Source of the DNA: Flavobacteriaceae bacterium | Lineage (GTDB): Bacteria; Bacteroidota; Bacteroidia; Flavobacteriales; Flavobacteriaceae | Length of the DNA: 46,809 nucleotides | Direction: 5' to 3' | Assembly: GCA_018608625.1 (NCBI GenBank) | Contig: JABAZC010000048.1 | Coordinates: forward strand, 1 to 46,809 | Shown here: one piece after another, positions 14,207 to 23,883 of the stretch | Layout of the letters: the number at the start of each line of letters is the position of its first letter | How positions within the stretch are numbered: the first letter of the stretch is position 1 | Notes under the pieces: model-generated | Database searches by the model: none | What the model was told of the DNA's origin: nothing | What the model saw: only the letters and a program-made list of their open reading frames with translations | Translations under genes and position numbers: made by a program

Positions 14207-15580
14207 ATGAAAAACAAGATAGCTAATTATTTCGATAGACAAACAAATGCGGCCACACTGGCTGTGTTTAGAGTGTTTTTTGGTGTTTTAATGTGTGTTA
14301 GTATCGTTCGTTTTTGGTCAAAAGACTGGATTCAGTCCCTTTATGTAGACCCATCTTTTCATTTTTCTTATTACGGATTTGATTGGGTAAAGCCTCTTGG
14401 AGTCTATACCTACGTTTTATTTTTAATATGTGGTATTTCTGCGTTTTTAGTAGCTGTCGGATATAAATATCGAATATCGATTTTAGTATTCTTTTTAAGC
14501 TTTACCTATATTGAATTAATGGATAAAACTACTTATCTAAACCATTACTATTTTGTTTCTGTTATAAGTTTTATGATGCTTTTTCTACCTTGTAATGCTC
14601 AGTTTTCTATAGATTCTTTCATTAGAAAAAAAACTTATAAAATGGTTCCAAATTGGACGATTGATAGCTTAAAATTAATGCTAGGTATCGTTTATTTTTA
14701 TGCAGGTCTTACCAAGATAAATTCTGATTGGCTTCTAAGAGCAATGCCATTAAAACTATGGTTAAAATCCAAATATGACTTACCATTTATTGGTCAAACA
14801 ATAATGCAACAAGAGTGGTTTAGTTTTTTCATGAGTTGGGGTGGCATGTTTTATGACCTCAGTATTCCTTTTTTATTGCTATTCAAAAGAACACGTTCCT
14901 TTGCTTTTGTTTTAGTAGTCGCTTTTCATGTAGCTACTCGAATACTTTTTCCAATTGGAATGTTTCCGTACATAATGATATTGTCTACAATCATATTTTT
15001 TGAGTCAAATGTGCACCAAAGAATATTAGATTTTATTCGTAAGATTCTTTGGTTTTTTAAAATTAAACAACAGATTTCACTTATACCCATTTTAGAAGTT
15101 GATCGTTTTATTGTTTCCAATTTTTGTCGTATAACCATAGTTGCTTTAATGTCCTTACAATTGCTTTTTCCTTGGAGATCCTTAGGCTACCCAGGAGAGC
15201 TGTTTTGGAATGAACAAGGGTATCGGTTTTCTTGGCGGGTCATGCTAATGGAGAAAAAAGGGAGCTCAGTTTTTAAAATTGTCAACACAAAAACGAACTC
15301 TTTTTTTTACGTAAATAATAACGATTTCCTAACTCCTATTCAACAAAAACAAATGAGTTTCCAACCCGATATGATTTTGCAATATGGCCATTATTTAGGT
15401 AGTCATTTCAAAAGTCAAGGACATCAAAATGTAGCTGTTTTCGTTGAAAGTTATGTATCTTTGAACGGTCGACTTAGTCAGCAATTTATAGATCCTACAG
15501 CAAATTTGATGGAGCTTAAAGATTCATTTAAACACAAAGATTGGATTAAACCACTAAATGATGAAATTAAAGGGTTTTAA
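14207..15580 (+). CDS. HTTM-domain integral membrane protein (vitamin K-dependent carboxylase-like)
   Basis: I place the start at ATG 14207 (MKNKIANYFDRQTNAATLAV, 457 residues). A TTG-started extension from 14189 lies inside the terminator stem. The protein has several hydrophobic helices in the first ~330 residues and a soluble C-terminal part. The pattern AATLAVFRVFFGVLM, YVDPSFHFSYYGF and MPLKLWLKS resembles the HTTM domain of gamma-glutamyl carboxylase relatives. Its substrate is unknown. It overlaps the TonB receptor gene by 23 bases, so the two are translationally coupled, and it lies in a region with Fur-type operators. A role in modifying or moving iron ligands is inference only. Confidence 0.82.
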   Translation: MKNKIANYFDRQTNAATLAVFRVFFGVLMCVSIVRFWSKDWIQSLYVDPSFHFSYYGFDWVKPLGVYTYVLFLICGISAFLVAVGYKYRISILVFFLSFTYIELMDKTTYLNHYYFVSVISFMMLFLPCNAQFSIDSFIRKKTYKMVPNWTIDSLKLMLGIVYFYAGLTKINSDWLLRAMPLKLWLKSKYDLPFIGQTIMQQEWFSFFMSWGGMFYDLSIPFLLLFKRTRSFAFVLVVAFHVATRILFPIGMFPYIMILSTIIFFESNVHQRILDFIRKILWFFKIKQQISLIPILEVDRFIVSNFCRITIVALMSLQLLFPWRSLGYPGELFWNEQGYRFSWRVMLMEKKGSSVFKIVNTKTNSFFYVNNNDFLTPIQQKQMSFQPDMILQYGHYLGSHFKSQGHQNVAVFVESYVSLNGRLSQQFIDPTANLMELKDSFKHKDWIKPLNDEIKGF

Positions 15581-17987
15581 ACTTCTTATTTTTATATTTT
15601 CTCTCCCATTTTTTTCATTTACTCAAGTAGATGTTCTTGGTGAGGTTTATGATAGAGCATCTGTTAATGTGTTAGAATCTGTAGAAATTTATGATGAGTT
15701 TGGTACTTTACTAGCTGTTACAGATTCGGAGGGTAAATATCAGTTTTCTTCTTACGAATCAAAACTTAAATTAATTTTCTTTCGCTATGGTTATCAGCCT
15801 TTTAAAACTTCAGTAGTTGTAAATGGCTCAACATTAGAAACTATTTTCCTTGAACTATCTACCGAGCAATTATCGGAAGTGGAACTCGTTGCAGTAAAAC
15901 AAAAACTCTTTTCAATTAAACGACTTAAGGATGTTGAAGGCACTGCTATATTTGCGGGAAAAAAAACCGAGGTTATTTTAGTTGACAACCTGATGGCCAA
16001 TTTAGCAAGTAATAATGCACGTCAAATATTCAGTCAAATTGCTGGTCTTAATATTTATCAAAATGATGATGCTGGCTTGCAACTAAATATTGGTGGTAGA
16101 GGATTAGACCCCAACAGAACATCAAATTTTAATACACGTCAAAATAATTACGACATCAGTGCAGATGTCTTAGGCTATCCCGAGAGTTATTATTCACCTC
16201 CTTCAGAATCACTCTCCGAAATTCAAATTATTAGAGGTGCAGCCTCGCTACAATATGGGACTCAGTTTGGAGGTCTAGTTAATTTTAAAACAAAGTCACC
16301 CAATAGGAATAAGTCGCTTGAAGTAGTGCTTAGGAATACCGTTGGTAGTAATGGCCTTTACACTAACTTCACTAGTTTTAGTGGTACAAGCAAAAAGTTA
16401 AGTTATTATTCTTACGTGAATTATAAGGCAGGAGACGGTTTTAGGCCTAACTCAGAATTTGAGTCCAGAAATATCTTTTCTCATATTGGATACGCATTTT
16501 CAACCAAAACTAATTTAGCAGTTGAACTAACTTATTTAAAATATCTCGCTCAGCAAGCTGGTGGGCTTAACGACTCTATGTTTGCCGTCGATCCATATCA
16601 AAGTGTGCGTTCTAGAAACTGGTTTAAAGTCAACTGGTTACTGTATAACGCTAAATTAACCCACAGGTTTTCTGATCAAACACTATTTAGTTTTAATTTC
16701 TTTGGACTCAATGCTAGTAGAGATGCTGTTGGCTTTAGAACCAATCGTGTTGACCAGATTGATTCTTTTGAAGAAAGAGATTTAATTAAAGGCAAATTTA
16801 AAAACTTTGGATTTGAATCGAGATTATTACATGACTATAACTTATTAGAGAAAAAAGCGACAATGCTTATTGGAGTTAAGTTTTATAGAGCTAATAACAG
16901 CAATCAACAGGGACCTGGATCCAATGGTTCAGGGCCTGACTTTAATTTTGAGACGGAGCAATATATTGATTATCAAGCGCAATCTTTTTATGATTATCCA
17001 AATTTGAATACAGCTTTATTTGGTGAACAGATTATATACCTTAAAGAAAACCTTTCTGTCACACCTGGGTTTAGACTGGAACATATAAAAACAGAAAGTA
17101 AGGGCTTTTACAAAAATATTAATTTGGATGCAGCAGGGAATTTACTTTTAAATGAAACTATTTATAATGACGAAATCCGAAAACGTTCATTTGTTCTTTT
17201 TGGAGTTGGAGCTAGCTATAAACCCACTGATTACTTAGAGATATATAATAACATTTCACAAAACTACCGTTCAGTAACTTTTGCGGATATTAGTATTGTA
17301 AACCCTGCATACGTTATTAATCCAGATATAACTGACGAGAAAGGATACAATTTAGATTTTGGTGCTAGAGGAGTATTTAATAAAACTATATCCTATGATA
17401 TAAGCCTTTTTGGACTATTTTATAATGACAGAATTGGATTTGTTCAAAAGTTATTTCAAGACGGTAATGTAAAGTCAGAAAGAGGAAATGTAGGGGATGC
17501 CGTTATTTATGGTCTTGAGTCTTTAATTGATTTTAATTTGACAAAACTATTTAATTTTAATTATGATTATGGAGCTTCATTTTTTGTAAACACCTCTTTT
17601 ATTGACTCTGAGTATAAGTCCTCTTCGATAAACGGAATTACAGGAAAAAATGTAGAATTTGTTCCAAATTTAAATTTTAAATCAGGGTTTAAGTTTTCAT
17701 TCAAAGATTTTTCTTCCAATATTCAATACTCCTACATGTCAGAACAGTTTACAGATGCTTCCAATTCTATTGACAGTAACCTAAGTGGGGTTGTTGGGGT
17801 TCTTCCCTCCTATAGCGTTTTAGATATTTCGCTCAGTTATAAGTATCAAAATCTTAAAGTTGAAACAGGGATAAATAATGTGCTTGACAATGCTTACTTC
17901 ACGCGCCGTGCAACTGGCTACCCCGGTCCAGGGATAATACCTTCTCCCCCCCAAAACATCTATTTAACAGTAGGGTTAAGATTTTAG
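15558..17987 (+). CDS. TonB-dependent outer-membrane receptor, FecA-like
   Basis: An 809-residue outer-membrane receptor. A signal peptide (about residues 1-22, ending FFSFTQ) is followed by a carboxypeptidase-regulatory-like beta-sandwich (to about 105), a plug domain (about 130-245: NARQIFSQIAGLNIYQ, LQLNIGGRGLDPNR, EIQIIRGAASLQYGTQFGG) and a C-terminal barrel ending in YLTVGLRF with the terminal Phe. The plug resembles Fe(III)-dicitrate/siderophore receptors, although the ligand cannot be fixed from sequence. It overlaps the HTTM gene by 23 bases. With the imelysin and DUF4856 genes upstream and Fur-type operators, ferric complex import is the best guess. ATG 15561 is an alternative start. 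Confidence 0.92.
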   Translation: MMKLKGFKLLIFIFSLPFFSFTQVDVLGEVYDRASVNVLESVEIYDEFGTLLAVTDSEGKYQFSSYESKLKLIFFRYGYQPFKTSVVVNGSTLETIFLELSTEQLSEVELVAVKQKLFSIKRLKDVEGTAIFAGKKTEVILVDNLMANLASNNARQIFSQIAGLNIYQNDDAGLQLNIGGRGLDPNRTSNFNTRQNNYDISADVLGYPESYYSPPSESLSEIQIIRGAASLQYGTQFGGLVNFKTKSPNRNKSLEVVLRNTVGSNGLYTNFTSFSGTSKKLSYYSYVNYKAGDGFRPNSEFESRNIFSHIGYAFSTKTNLAVELTYLKYLAQQAGGLNDSMFAVDPYQSVRSRNWFKVNWLLYNAKLTHRFSDQTLFSFNFFGLNASRDAVGFRTNRVDQIDSFEERDLIKGKFKNFGFESRLLHDYNLLEKKATMLIGVKFYRANNSNQQGPGSNGSGPDFNFETEQYIDYQAQSFYDYPNLNTALFGEQIIYLKENLSVTPGFRLEHIKTESKGFYKNINLDAAGNLLLNETIYNDEIRKRSFVLFGVGASYKPTDYLEIYNNISQNYRSVTFADISIVNPAYVINPDITDEKGYNLDFGARGVFNKTISYDISLFGLFYNDRIGFVQKLFQDGNVKSERGNVGDAVIYGLESLIDFNLTKLFNFNYDYGASFFVNTSFIDSEYKSSSINGITGKNVEFVPNLNFKSGFKFSFKDFSSNIQYSYMSEQFTDASNSIDSNLSGVVGVLPSYSVLDISLSYKYQNLKVETGINNVLDNAYFTRRATGYPGPGIIPSPPQNIYLTVGLRF

Positions 17988-18064
17988 TAAGAATAGAACT
18001 TAGCCAATTTAGAAATCAAATCAATAATTTCTTTTATTTGTGAGAGAAACTGAGAAATTAAGCT

Positions 18065-18072
18065 TAAATTTG
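18065..18072 (+). promoter_or_regulatory. -7 box upstream of guaB
   Basis: TAAATTTG matches TAnnTTTG exactly and lies 23 bases before the ATG at 18096. The nearest TTTG upstream gives a spacer of 24, too long to be convincing. Confidence 0.45.
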
Positions 18073-18095
18073 TATGCAATTATAAGCTATTTGCT

Positions 18096-19568
18096 ATGAA
18101 TGCACATTTATCCAAAATTGTTGGCGAGGGTCTTACTTATGACGACGTCCTTTTAATACCAGCATACTCTGAAATTCTTCCTAGAGATGTAAGTATTAAA
18201 TCAAAATTCACAAAAAACATTTCTTTAAATGTCCCTATTTCTTCCGCTGCAATGGATACTGTGACTGAAAGTAAAATGGCGATAGCCATGGCGCGTGAAG
18301 GTGGGATAGGCGTATTGCATAAAAACATGACGATAGAGCAACAAGCTGTAAAGGTTAGGAAAGTTAAACGTGCTGAAAGTGGTATGATTATCGATCCAGT
18401 TACACTGCCTATGGATGCCATTGTTAAAGATGCTAAAAATAGCATGAAAGAGCATAGTATTGGAGGGATTCCAATTATAGACAAAGATGGATTCCTTAAG
18501 GGGATTGTTACAAATAGAGATTTAAGATTTGAAAAAGAAGACAATCGCCCAATTACTGAAATCATGACTTCTAAGGGGTTAGTAACAACAGCTGAAGGGA
18601 CCTCCTTGCAGCAAGCTGAGGTTATTCTTCAAAAACAAAAAATTGAAAAGCTTCCGGTAGTAGATGCTGATTTTAAATTAGTAGGTTTAATCACCTTCAG
18701 AGATATTACAAAATTAACTCAAAAGCCAATATCAAATAAAGATCAGTTCGGACGATTACGTGTTGCTGCTGCCATTGGAGTGACTCCTGATGCTGTAGAG
18801 CGTACTAAAGCGCTTGTAAAATCCGGAGTGGATGCAATTATTATTGATACTGCTCACGGACATACTAAAGGAGTCGTAACTGTTTTGAAATCAATTAAAG
18901 CTAATTTCCCTGATTTAGATGTGGTCGTAGGAAACATAGCGACCGCTGAAGCAGCCAAGTATCTAGCTGAAGCTGGAGCTGACGCCGTAAAAGTTGGTAT
19001 TGGCCCCGGATCAATCTGTACAACTCGTGTGGTTGCAGGTGTTGGATTTCCACAGTTTTCAGCAGTACTTGAAGTAGCAGCAGCCCTTAAAGGAACAGGT
19101 GTTCCTGTGATTGCGGATGGTGGTATACGCTATACAGGAGATATTCCAAAAGCGTTAGCAGCAGGAGCAGATAGTGTAATGTTAGGATCCCTTCTTGCAG
19201 GTACTAAAGAATCTCCAGGAGAAACCATTATATATGAAGGTCGTAAATTCAAATCTTATAGAGGTATGGGCTCAGTTGAAGCCATGAAAGAAGGAAGTAA
19301 AGATCGTTACTTTCAAGATGTTGAAGATGATATTAAAAAACTGGTTCCTGAGGGAATTGTTGGGCGTGTTCCGTATAAAGGAGATCTTTTTGAAAGTATA
19401 CACCAATTTATAGGTGGTTTACGTGCTGGCATGGGATACTGTGGCGCTAAAGACATAGAAAGCCTCAAAGAGAATGGGCAATTTGTAAAAATAACATCAT
19501 CAGGAATTAGCGAAAGCCATCCTCATAATGTAATGATCACAAAAGAAGCTCCGAACTATTCCAGATAG
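18096..19568 (+). CDS. guaB: Inosine-5'-monophosphate dehydrogenase
   Basis: Oxidises IMP to XMP with NAD, the first dedicated step of guanine nucleotide synthesis. The 490-residue length is normal for the bacterial enzyme. It opens with [20 protein letters not shown], carries two CBS repeats (about residues 95-205: [10 protein letters not shown]..., [12 protein letters not shown]), and has the catalytic loop [17 protein letters not shown] with Cys308 as the expected nucleophile. [19 protein letters not shown] and the flap GMGSVEAM follow, with YKGD near the C-terminus. It stands alone between the TonB receptor and the folding genes and has its own -7 box. Confidence 0.98.
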   Translation: MNAHLSKIVGEGLTYDDVLLIPAYSEILPRDVSIKSKFTKNISLNVPISSAAMDTVTESKMAIAMAREGGIGVLHKNMTIEQQAVKVRKVKRAESGMIIDPVTLPMDAIVKDAKNSMKEHSIGGIPIIDKDGFLKGIVTNRDLRFEKEDNRPITEIMTSKGLVTTAEGTSLQQAEVILQKQKIEKLPVVDADFKLVGLITFRDITKLTQKPISNKDQFGRLRVAAAIGVTPDAVERTKALVKSGVDAIIIDTAHGHTKGVVTVLKSIKANFPDLDVVVGNIATAEAAKYLAEAGADAVKVGIGPGSICTTRVVAGVGFPQFSAVLEVAAALKGTGVPVIADGGIRYTGDIPKALAAGADSVMLGSLLAGTKESPGETIIYEGRKFKSYRGMGSVEAMKEGSKDRYFQDVEDDIKKLVPEGIVGRVPYKGDLFESIHQFIGGLRAGMGYCGAKDIESLKENGQFVKITSSGISESHPHNVMITKEAPNYSR

Positions 19569-19606
19569 ATCACATAATATTTATTTTATCCTATTTTAAG
19601 ATACTC

Positions 19607-19636
19607 TTGTATTCTACCTCAGAATTAGTATTTTTG
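19607..19636 (+). promoter_or_regulatory. Promoter of the parvulin gene cluster
   Basis: TTG (19607-19609) is followed after 19 bases by TATTTTTG (19629-19636), a full match to the Bacteroidota promoter pattern. It is 23 bases from the ATG at 19659 and probably serves the downstream folding genes. Confidence 0.68.
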
Positions 19637-19658
19637 TTTTTACTCAAAAACCAATAAT

Positions 19659-21605
19659 ATGAAAAACTCACCTACATTCTTTGCTATATTTTGGCTTTCC
19701 TTAAGTTTTTTAAATGCTCAGATATCAGAATCAGATGTATTGTTAACTATTTCAGAGGAACCAATTTTAGCATCTGAGTTTATTAGAGTTTATAATAAGA
19801 ACTTAAACTTAGTTCAAGACGATTCACAAAAAGAAGTTGAATCTTATTTGAAATTATTTATAAATTATAAATTAAAACTAGCAGAAGCTACATTACTGGG
19901 TTATGACAAAGATCCGGAGTATGTAAAAGAATTAAGGTCTTATAAAAATCAACTAACTCAAAACTATTTAACAGATAAAAATGTCACAGATGAATTAGTT
20001 TTAGAGGCTTATGACCGCATCCTTAATGAAGTAAAAGCACAGCACGTATTGGTTAGAATTGAAGAATTTGAAACAGATACCCTGCAAGCATACTCAGCAA
20101 TACAGGCCTTTCAAGAACGATTAAAAAATGATGATTTTGAGTCTTTAAAAAAAGAAATTCATGATGGAAAATCTATTTTTGTGGAGGATCTTGGTTTTTT
20201 TACAGCCTTCAAAATGGCGTATAAATTTGAGTCAGTAGCATTTAATACAAAAGTAGGGGAGGTCTCAGAACCGTTTCGAACCAAATTCGGATTTCATGTT
20301 GTTAAAGTCTTGGAAAAAAGAAAATCCAAGGGTCAGGTAATTGTTGCTCACATAATGATCGCAAATACTCAAAAAGACACTACGTTAGTTGCTAAAGATC
20401 GAATCCAGGAATTACACCGATTACTACTTCAGGGCGAAGATTTTGGAAATATTGCTAAACAGTTTTCTGATGACAAGAGTTCTTCAATGCGAAGCGGAGA
20501 GTTAAAGCCTTTTAAATCTGGTCAAATAAACTCAATTCTATTTGAAAATACAGCCTTTAGTTTAAAAGAAAAAGAAGATATCTCTGAGCCGATTCAGACC
20601 CAATTTGGATGGCATATTCTAAAATTAATTGATAAACAAGCGGTAAAGGAATTTAATAGTTTAAAACCAGATTTAGAGAGCCAAGTTCGAAAAGATTCAC
20701 GCTCTCAACTCGTAAAATCGAAGATGTTAGCCAAATTACTGTCTCAGTATCAACTCACTGGTTTAAATCCTAACTTAGCACTACTAAAATCTAATATTGT
20801 CTATGATAAATCTAATAAAACATGGAAGTTGTCAGATCAAATTAAAGATTCTAAATCATTTTTAGTTATCGAAAAAACGTCGTATTCATTTGGTGATTTT
20901 ATAAATTTTTTAAATAAAAATTATAAGTTAATAAATCCAAACTGGGCAACAGAGTTTGCTGTCAACAAACAATATAAGTTCTTTTTAGAGCAGTCTGTAT
21001 TTCGGTATAAGAAAGATAACCTTGAAAATGAGAACCAAGATTTTGCTAATATCTTAAACGAATATAGAGAAGGTTTATTGTTGTTCGAATTGATGCAAGA
21101 CAAAATTTGGGAAGGTGCTAAAAAAGATACAATTGGGTTAAATGCTTTTTATAATGAAAACAAAGATAACTATTTATGGCCCGAAAGAGTGATAGGATCT
21201 GTAGCTCGATCCTCTAATGCTAAAAACATCAAAAAGGTTCGTAAATTATGGGCAAGCGGTAAATCAAATCAATCAATAGACGAATTGCTCAACAAGATTC
21301 AGCAGAATGTTATATTCTCTACTGGTGAATTCGAATTGGGACTGTCTCCTTTACCAGAAAGTTTTACTCCCAGAGTCAAGTCACAATTATCTAAAATTAT
21401 TAAAGAAAATAATAGCTTCTATATTGTTAATGTTAAAGAGTTTATGCCTCAATCTCAAAAATCTTTAGAGGACTCTAGAGGCCAGCTTATTTCTGATTAT
21501 CAAACAAAATTAGAGACCCAGTGGATTTTAGAATTAAAATCCAAATTCAACGTTAAAGTAAATGAAGATGTATTTCAAAAAGTTAAATCTATAATTTCTA
21601 AATAA
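19659..21605 (+). CDS. Periplasmic peptidyl-prolyl isomerase with two parvulin domains (SurA/PpiD-like)
   Basis: A 648-residue exported protein (signal peptide to about residue 20, LSFLNAQ). Two PpiC-type rotamase domains are visible: about residues 127-225 (VKAQHVLVRIEEFETD to FGFHVVKVLEKR) and about 228-330 (QVIVAHIMIANTQ to FGWHILKLIDKQ). They are preceded by a SurA-like helical chaperone region (LLTISEEPILASEFIRVYNK). The long C-terminal half has no obvious catalytic motif. Such proteins assist folding of outer-membrane barrels. The next two genes belong to the same functional group and follow closely, so they form an operon from the promoter at 19607. Confidence 0.88.
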   Translation: MKNSPTFFAIFWLSLSFLNAQISESDVLLTISEEPILASEFIRVYNKNLNLVQDDSQKEVESYLKLFINYKLKLAEATLLGYDKDPEYVKELRSYKNQLTQNYLTDKNVTDELVLEAYDRILNEVKAQHVLVRIEEFETDTLQAYSAIQAFQERLKNDDFESLKKEIHDGKSIFVEDLGFFTAFKMAYKFESVAFNTKVGEVSEPFRTKFGFHVVKVLEKRKSKGQVIVAHIMIANTQKDTTLVAKDRIQELHRLLLQGEDFGNIAKQFSDDKSSSMRSGELKPFKSGQINSILFENTAFSLKEKEDISEPIQTQFGWHILKLIDKQAVKEFNSLKPDLESQVRKDSRSQLVKSKMLAKLLSQYQLTGLNPNLALLKSNIVYDKSNKTWKLSDQIKDSKSFLVIEKTSYSFGDFINFLNKNYKLINPNWATEFAVNKQYKFFLEQSVFRYKKDNLENENQDFANILNEYREGLLLFELMQDKIWEGAKKDTIGLNAFYNENKDNYLWPERVIGSVARSSNAKNIKKVRKLWASGKSNQSIDELLNKIQQNVIFSTGEFELGLSPLPESFTPRVKSQLSKIIKENNSFYIVNVKEFMPQSQKSLEDSRGQLISDYQTKLETQWILELKSKFNVKVNEDVFQKVKSIISK

Positions 21606-21607
21606 TT

Positions 21608-22462
21608 TTGAACCATTTCAATAAAATTTTATTCCTACTTTTCTTCGGATTTTCTGCATGTGATTTCCCTGTAGTCAAAACTCAAAAAGAACCATTAGCA
21701 AGGGTCAATGATGCTTTATTATTTAAAGACACTATTGACTTTAGTTTTATTAATGGCAGTACAGAGTCTGACAGTATTTTATTTGTACAGAATATAATTA
21801 ATGATTGGGCCACAACACAACTCTTAATAGATGGTGCAATCTTAAATTTAAATGAACAGACTCAAGTTGACTTTGAACAACTCGTACAACAATATAAAAG
21901 TGATCTCTATACTTCGTCTTATGTTGAAGCGTTGGTGAGTCAAAATTTAGACACTTTAGTTTCCATTCAACAGTTGCAAGAAGTCTATATTGCTAATAAG
22001 CAACTTTTTGTGCTTAAGGACGACTTACTTAAGTTGAGGTATATCAATATCAATGCTTCAATATCCAATTTAAAAGAAATTAAAAAACGCTTTAAACGTT
22101 TTAATTCTGATGACAAAATCAGGTTAGACTCTATATCTATTCAGTTTAATTCTTTTTATCTGAAAGACTCAATTTGGATTAAATCAGAGCAGGTAATTTC
22201 TAAAATAAAGCCCTTAGAATTAGGTTTTAATAAAGTACTGTTAAAAAAACCAAATTTTATACAGCTCAAAGATTCTTTAGGGTTATATTTGATGCAAATA
22301 AGTGAAGTTTTAGAGCGTGGTAAACCCGCCCCAATTGAGTATGTTTCTCCAACTTTAAAGCAAATAGTCATTAATAATCGAAAATTAAAGCTCATCAAAA
22401 AACTAAAAAGTGATATAGTTAATGATGCCATTAAAAATAAAAATTTTGAAATTTATAAATAA
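21608..22462 (+). CDS. SurA-like lipoprotein without a visible isomerase domain
   Basis: A 284-residue predicted lipoprotein. The frame starts at TTG 21608, two bases after the preceding stop; no upstream ATG fits and the resulting N-terminus has a lipobox (F-S-A-C, Cys18). It resembles the helical chaperone half of SurA/PpiD relatives (EPLARVNDALLFKDTI, then a long helical stretch). I cannot find the parvulin pattern with its conserved His residues. It lies between two parvulin genes and overlaps the next by about 40 bases. A chaperone role in outer-membrane protein folding is inferred from context only. Confidence 0.75.
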   Translation: MNHFNKILFLLFFGFSACDFPVVKTQKEPLARVNDALLFKDTIDFSFINGSTESDSILFVQNIINDWATTQLLIDGAILNLNEQTQVDFEQLVQQYKSDLYTSSYVEALVSQNLDTLVSIQQLQEVYIANKQLFVLKDDLLKLRYININASISNLKEIKKRFKRFNSDDKIRLDSISIQFNSFYLKDSIWIKSEQVISKIKPLELGFNKVLLKKPNFIQLKDSLGLYLMQISEVLERGKPAPIEYVSPTLKQIVINNRKLKLIKKLKSDIVNDAIKNKNFEIYK

Positions 22463-23876
22463 TATTTACCTTCTTGGATTTGTCTTTCTAGCCTCTCTTA
22501 ATTCATATTCGCAAGAAATTATTGAAGACTCTTCTGTAGATTCAATCGATGTATTAGATTTGGTTGCCGTTGATTCTCTCCAGCAACGCGTCAAAATCGA
22601 TGGTGTAGCTGCGGTTATTGGAGACTTTGTTATCTTGGATTCAGATATAGACAAGCAGTTCATGCAGTTAGAAGCAGGAGGGATCTCCACGGATGATATT
22701 ACACGTTGTCAGCTCTTTGGTAAACTTTTAGAAGACAAACTTTATATTCATCATGCTATTCAAGACAGTATAGAGGTAAATGATGCAGAAATATTATCTA
22801 ACGTTGATCAGCAACTAGCAGGTTTTGCTGAACAAATTGGTTCAATGGATAAGCTAGTGGCTTATTATAAAAAATCATCCGAACAAGAACTTAGAGACGA
22901 AATGTTTGAGTTAAATAAAAATGGTCAAATGGCAACTATGATGCAGCAAAGCGTTATACAGGATCTGGAAGTTACACCTGAAGAAGTTCGTCAGTTTTTC
23001 AATAAAATAGCTCTCGATGAACGTCCAATGTTTGGTACTGAATTACGAATTGCTCAAATTGTTGTCGTTCCAGAAACCACCCAATTAGAAGTGGACAAAG
23101 TTGTTAAGCGTCTAAATGAGTTCCGGAGCGATGTTTTGGATAATGGTACTAGTTTTACCACCAAAGCTGTTTTGTACACTCAGGATCCTGGTTCGAAAAG
23201 AACAGGAGGTAAGTACACATTAAACAGGAAACGTCCTCAAATGGCGAAGGAGTTTAGAGAAGTTGCCTTTTCGTTACAAGAAGGTGAAGTATCAAAGCCC
23301 TTCAAGACTGATTTTGGATATCACATAATTCAATTAGAAAAAATCAGAGGTCAAGAATTTGATGTCCGACATATTTTATTGATACCTAAAATTACTGAAG
23401 AGGCTATCAATGTAGCTAAAGAAAAACTTGAAAAAGTTAGGAAAAGTATCGTTGCGGGTGATATCAGCTTTGAAAAAGCGGCTAGAGAAGTAAGCGATGA
23501 AAAAGAAACTAAATTTGACGGTGGCCAACTTAGAAACCCAGAAACTCAAGATTATAATTTTGAACTCACAAAAATGGATCCTGGATTTTACTCTCAAATA
23601 GAAAGTTTAGAAGATAATGAAATCAGTCCAGTAATTAAAGATGGAGATCGGGTTAATCCAATCAAATTTAAGATTGTAACCGTTACCAACAGAGTAAATG
23701 AACACGAAGCTAACTTTGCACAAGATTACTTAAAAATTAAGGATTTAGCCCTTCAAGAAAAGCAGTTGAATACAGTTTCCAAGTGGCAAGAAGAAAAGAT
23801 AATGGATACCTACATTAAGATTAATGGCGAATTGCGTTCTTGCGATTTTAATAGTAACTGGTTTAAAATCAAATAA
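22422..23876 (+). CDS. SurA-like periplasmic chaperone / peptidyl-prolyl isomerase
   Basis: A 484-residue exported protein. After a signal peptide (LASLNSYSQ) it has an N-terminal SurA segment (VAAVIGDFVILDSDIDKQFM) and two parvulin domains: about residues 195-300 (ELRIAQIVVVPE to FGYHIIQLEKI) and about 305-400 (EFDVRHILLIPKI onward). Conserved Q-x-G-[DE] and GG(K/Q)L elements are visible. It acts in the periplasm on unfolded outer-membrane proteins. The start is uncertain: ATG 22422 and 22425 overlap the previous gene by about 40 bases, and a TTG at 22446 would give a tidier signal peptide. Confidence 0.9.
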   Translation: MMPLKIKILKFINNIYLLGFVFLASLNSYSQEIIEDSSVDSIDVLDLVAVDSLQQRVKIDGVAAVIGDFVILDSDIDKQFMQLEAGGISTDDITRCQLFGKLLEDKLYIHHAIQDSIEVNDAEILSNVDQQLAGFAEQIGSMDKLVAYYKKSSEQELRDEMFELNKNGQMATMMQQSVIQDLEVTPEEVRQFFNKIALDERPMFGTELRIAQIVVVPETTQLEVDKVVKRLNEFRSDVLDNGTSFTTKAVLYTQDPGSKRTGGKYTLNRKRPQMAKEFREVAFSLQEGEVSKPFKTDFGYHIIQLEKIRGQEFDVRHILLIPKITEEAINVAKEKLEKVRKSIVAGDISFEKAAREVSDEKETKFDGGQLRNPETQDYNFELTKMDPGFYSQIESLEDNEISPVIKDGDRVNPIKFKIVTVTNRVNEHEANFAQDYLKIKDLALQEKQLNTVSKWQEEKIMDTYIKINGELRSCDFNSNWFKIK

Positions 23877-23883
23877 TTATTTA

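Noticed and set aside
18137-18565. 142-codon minus-strand frame inside guaB
   Set aside because: It lies entirely within guaB, has no recognisable domain and no promoter or start context.
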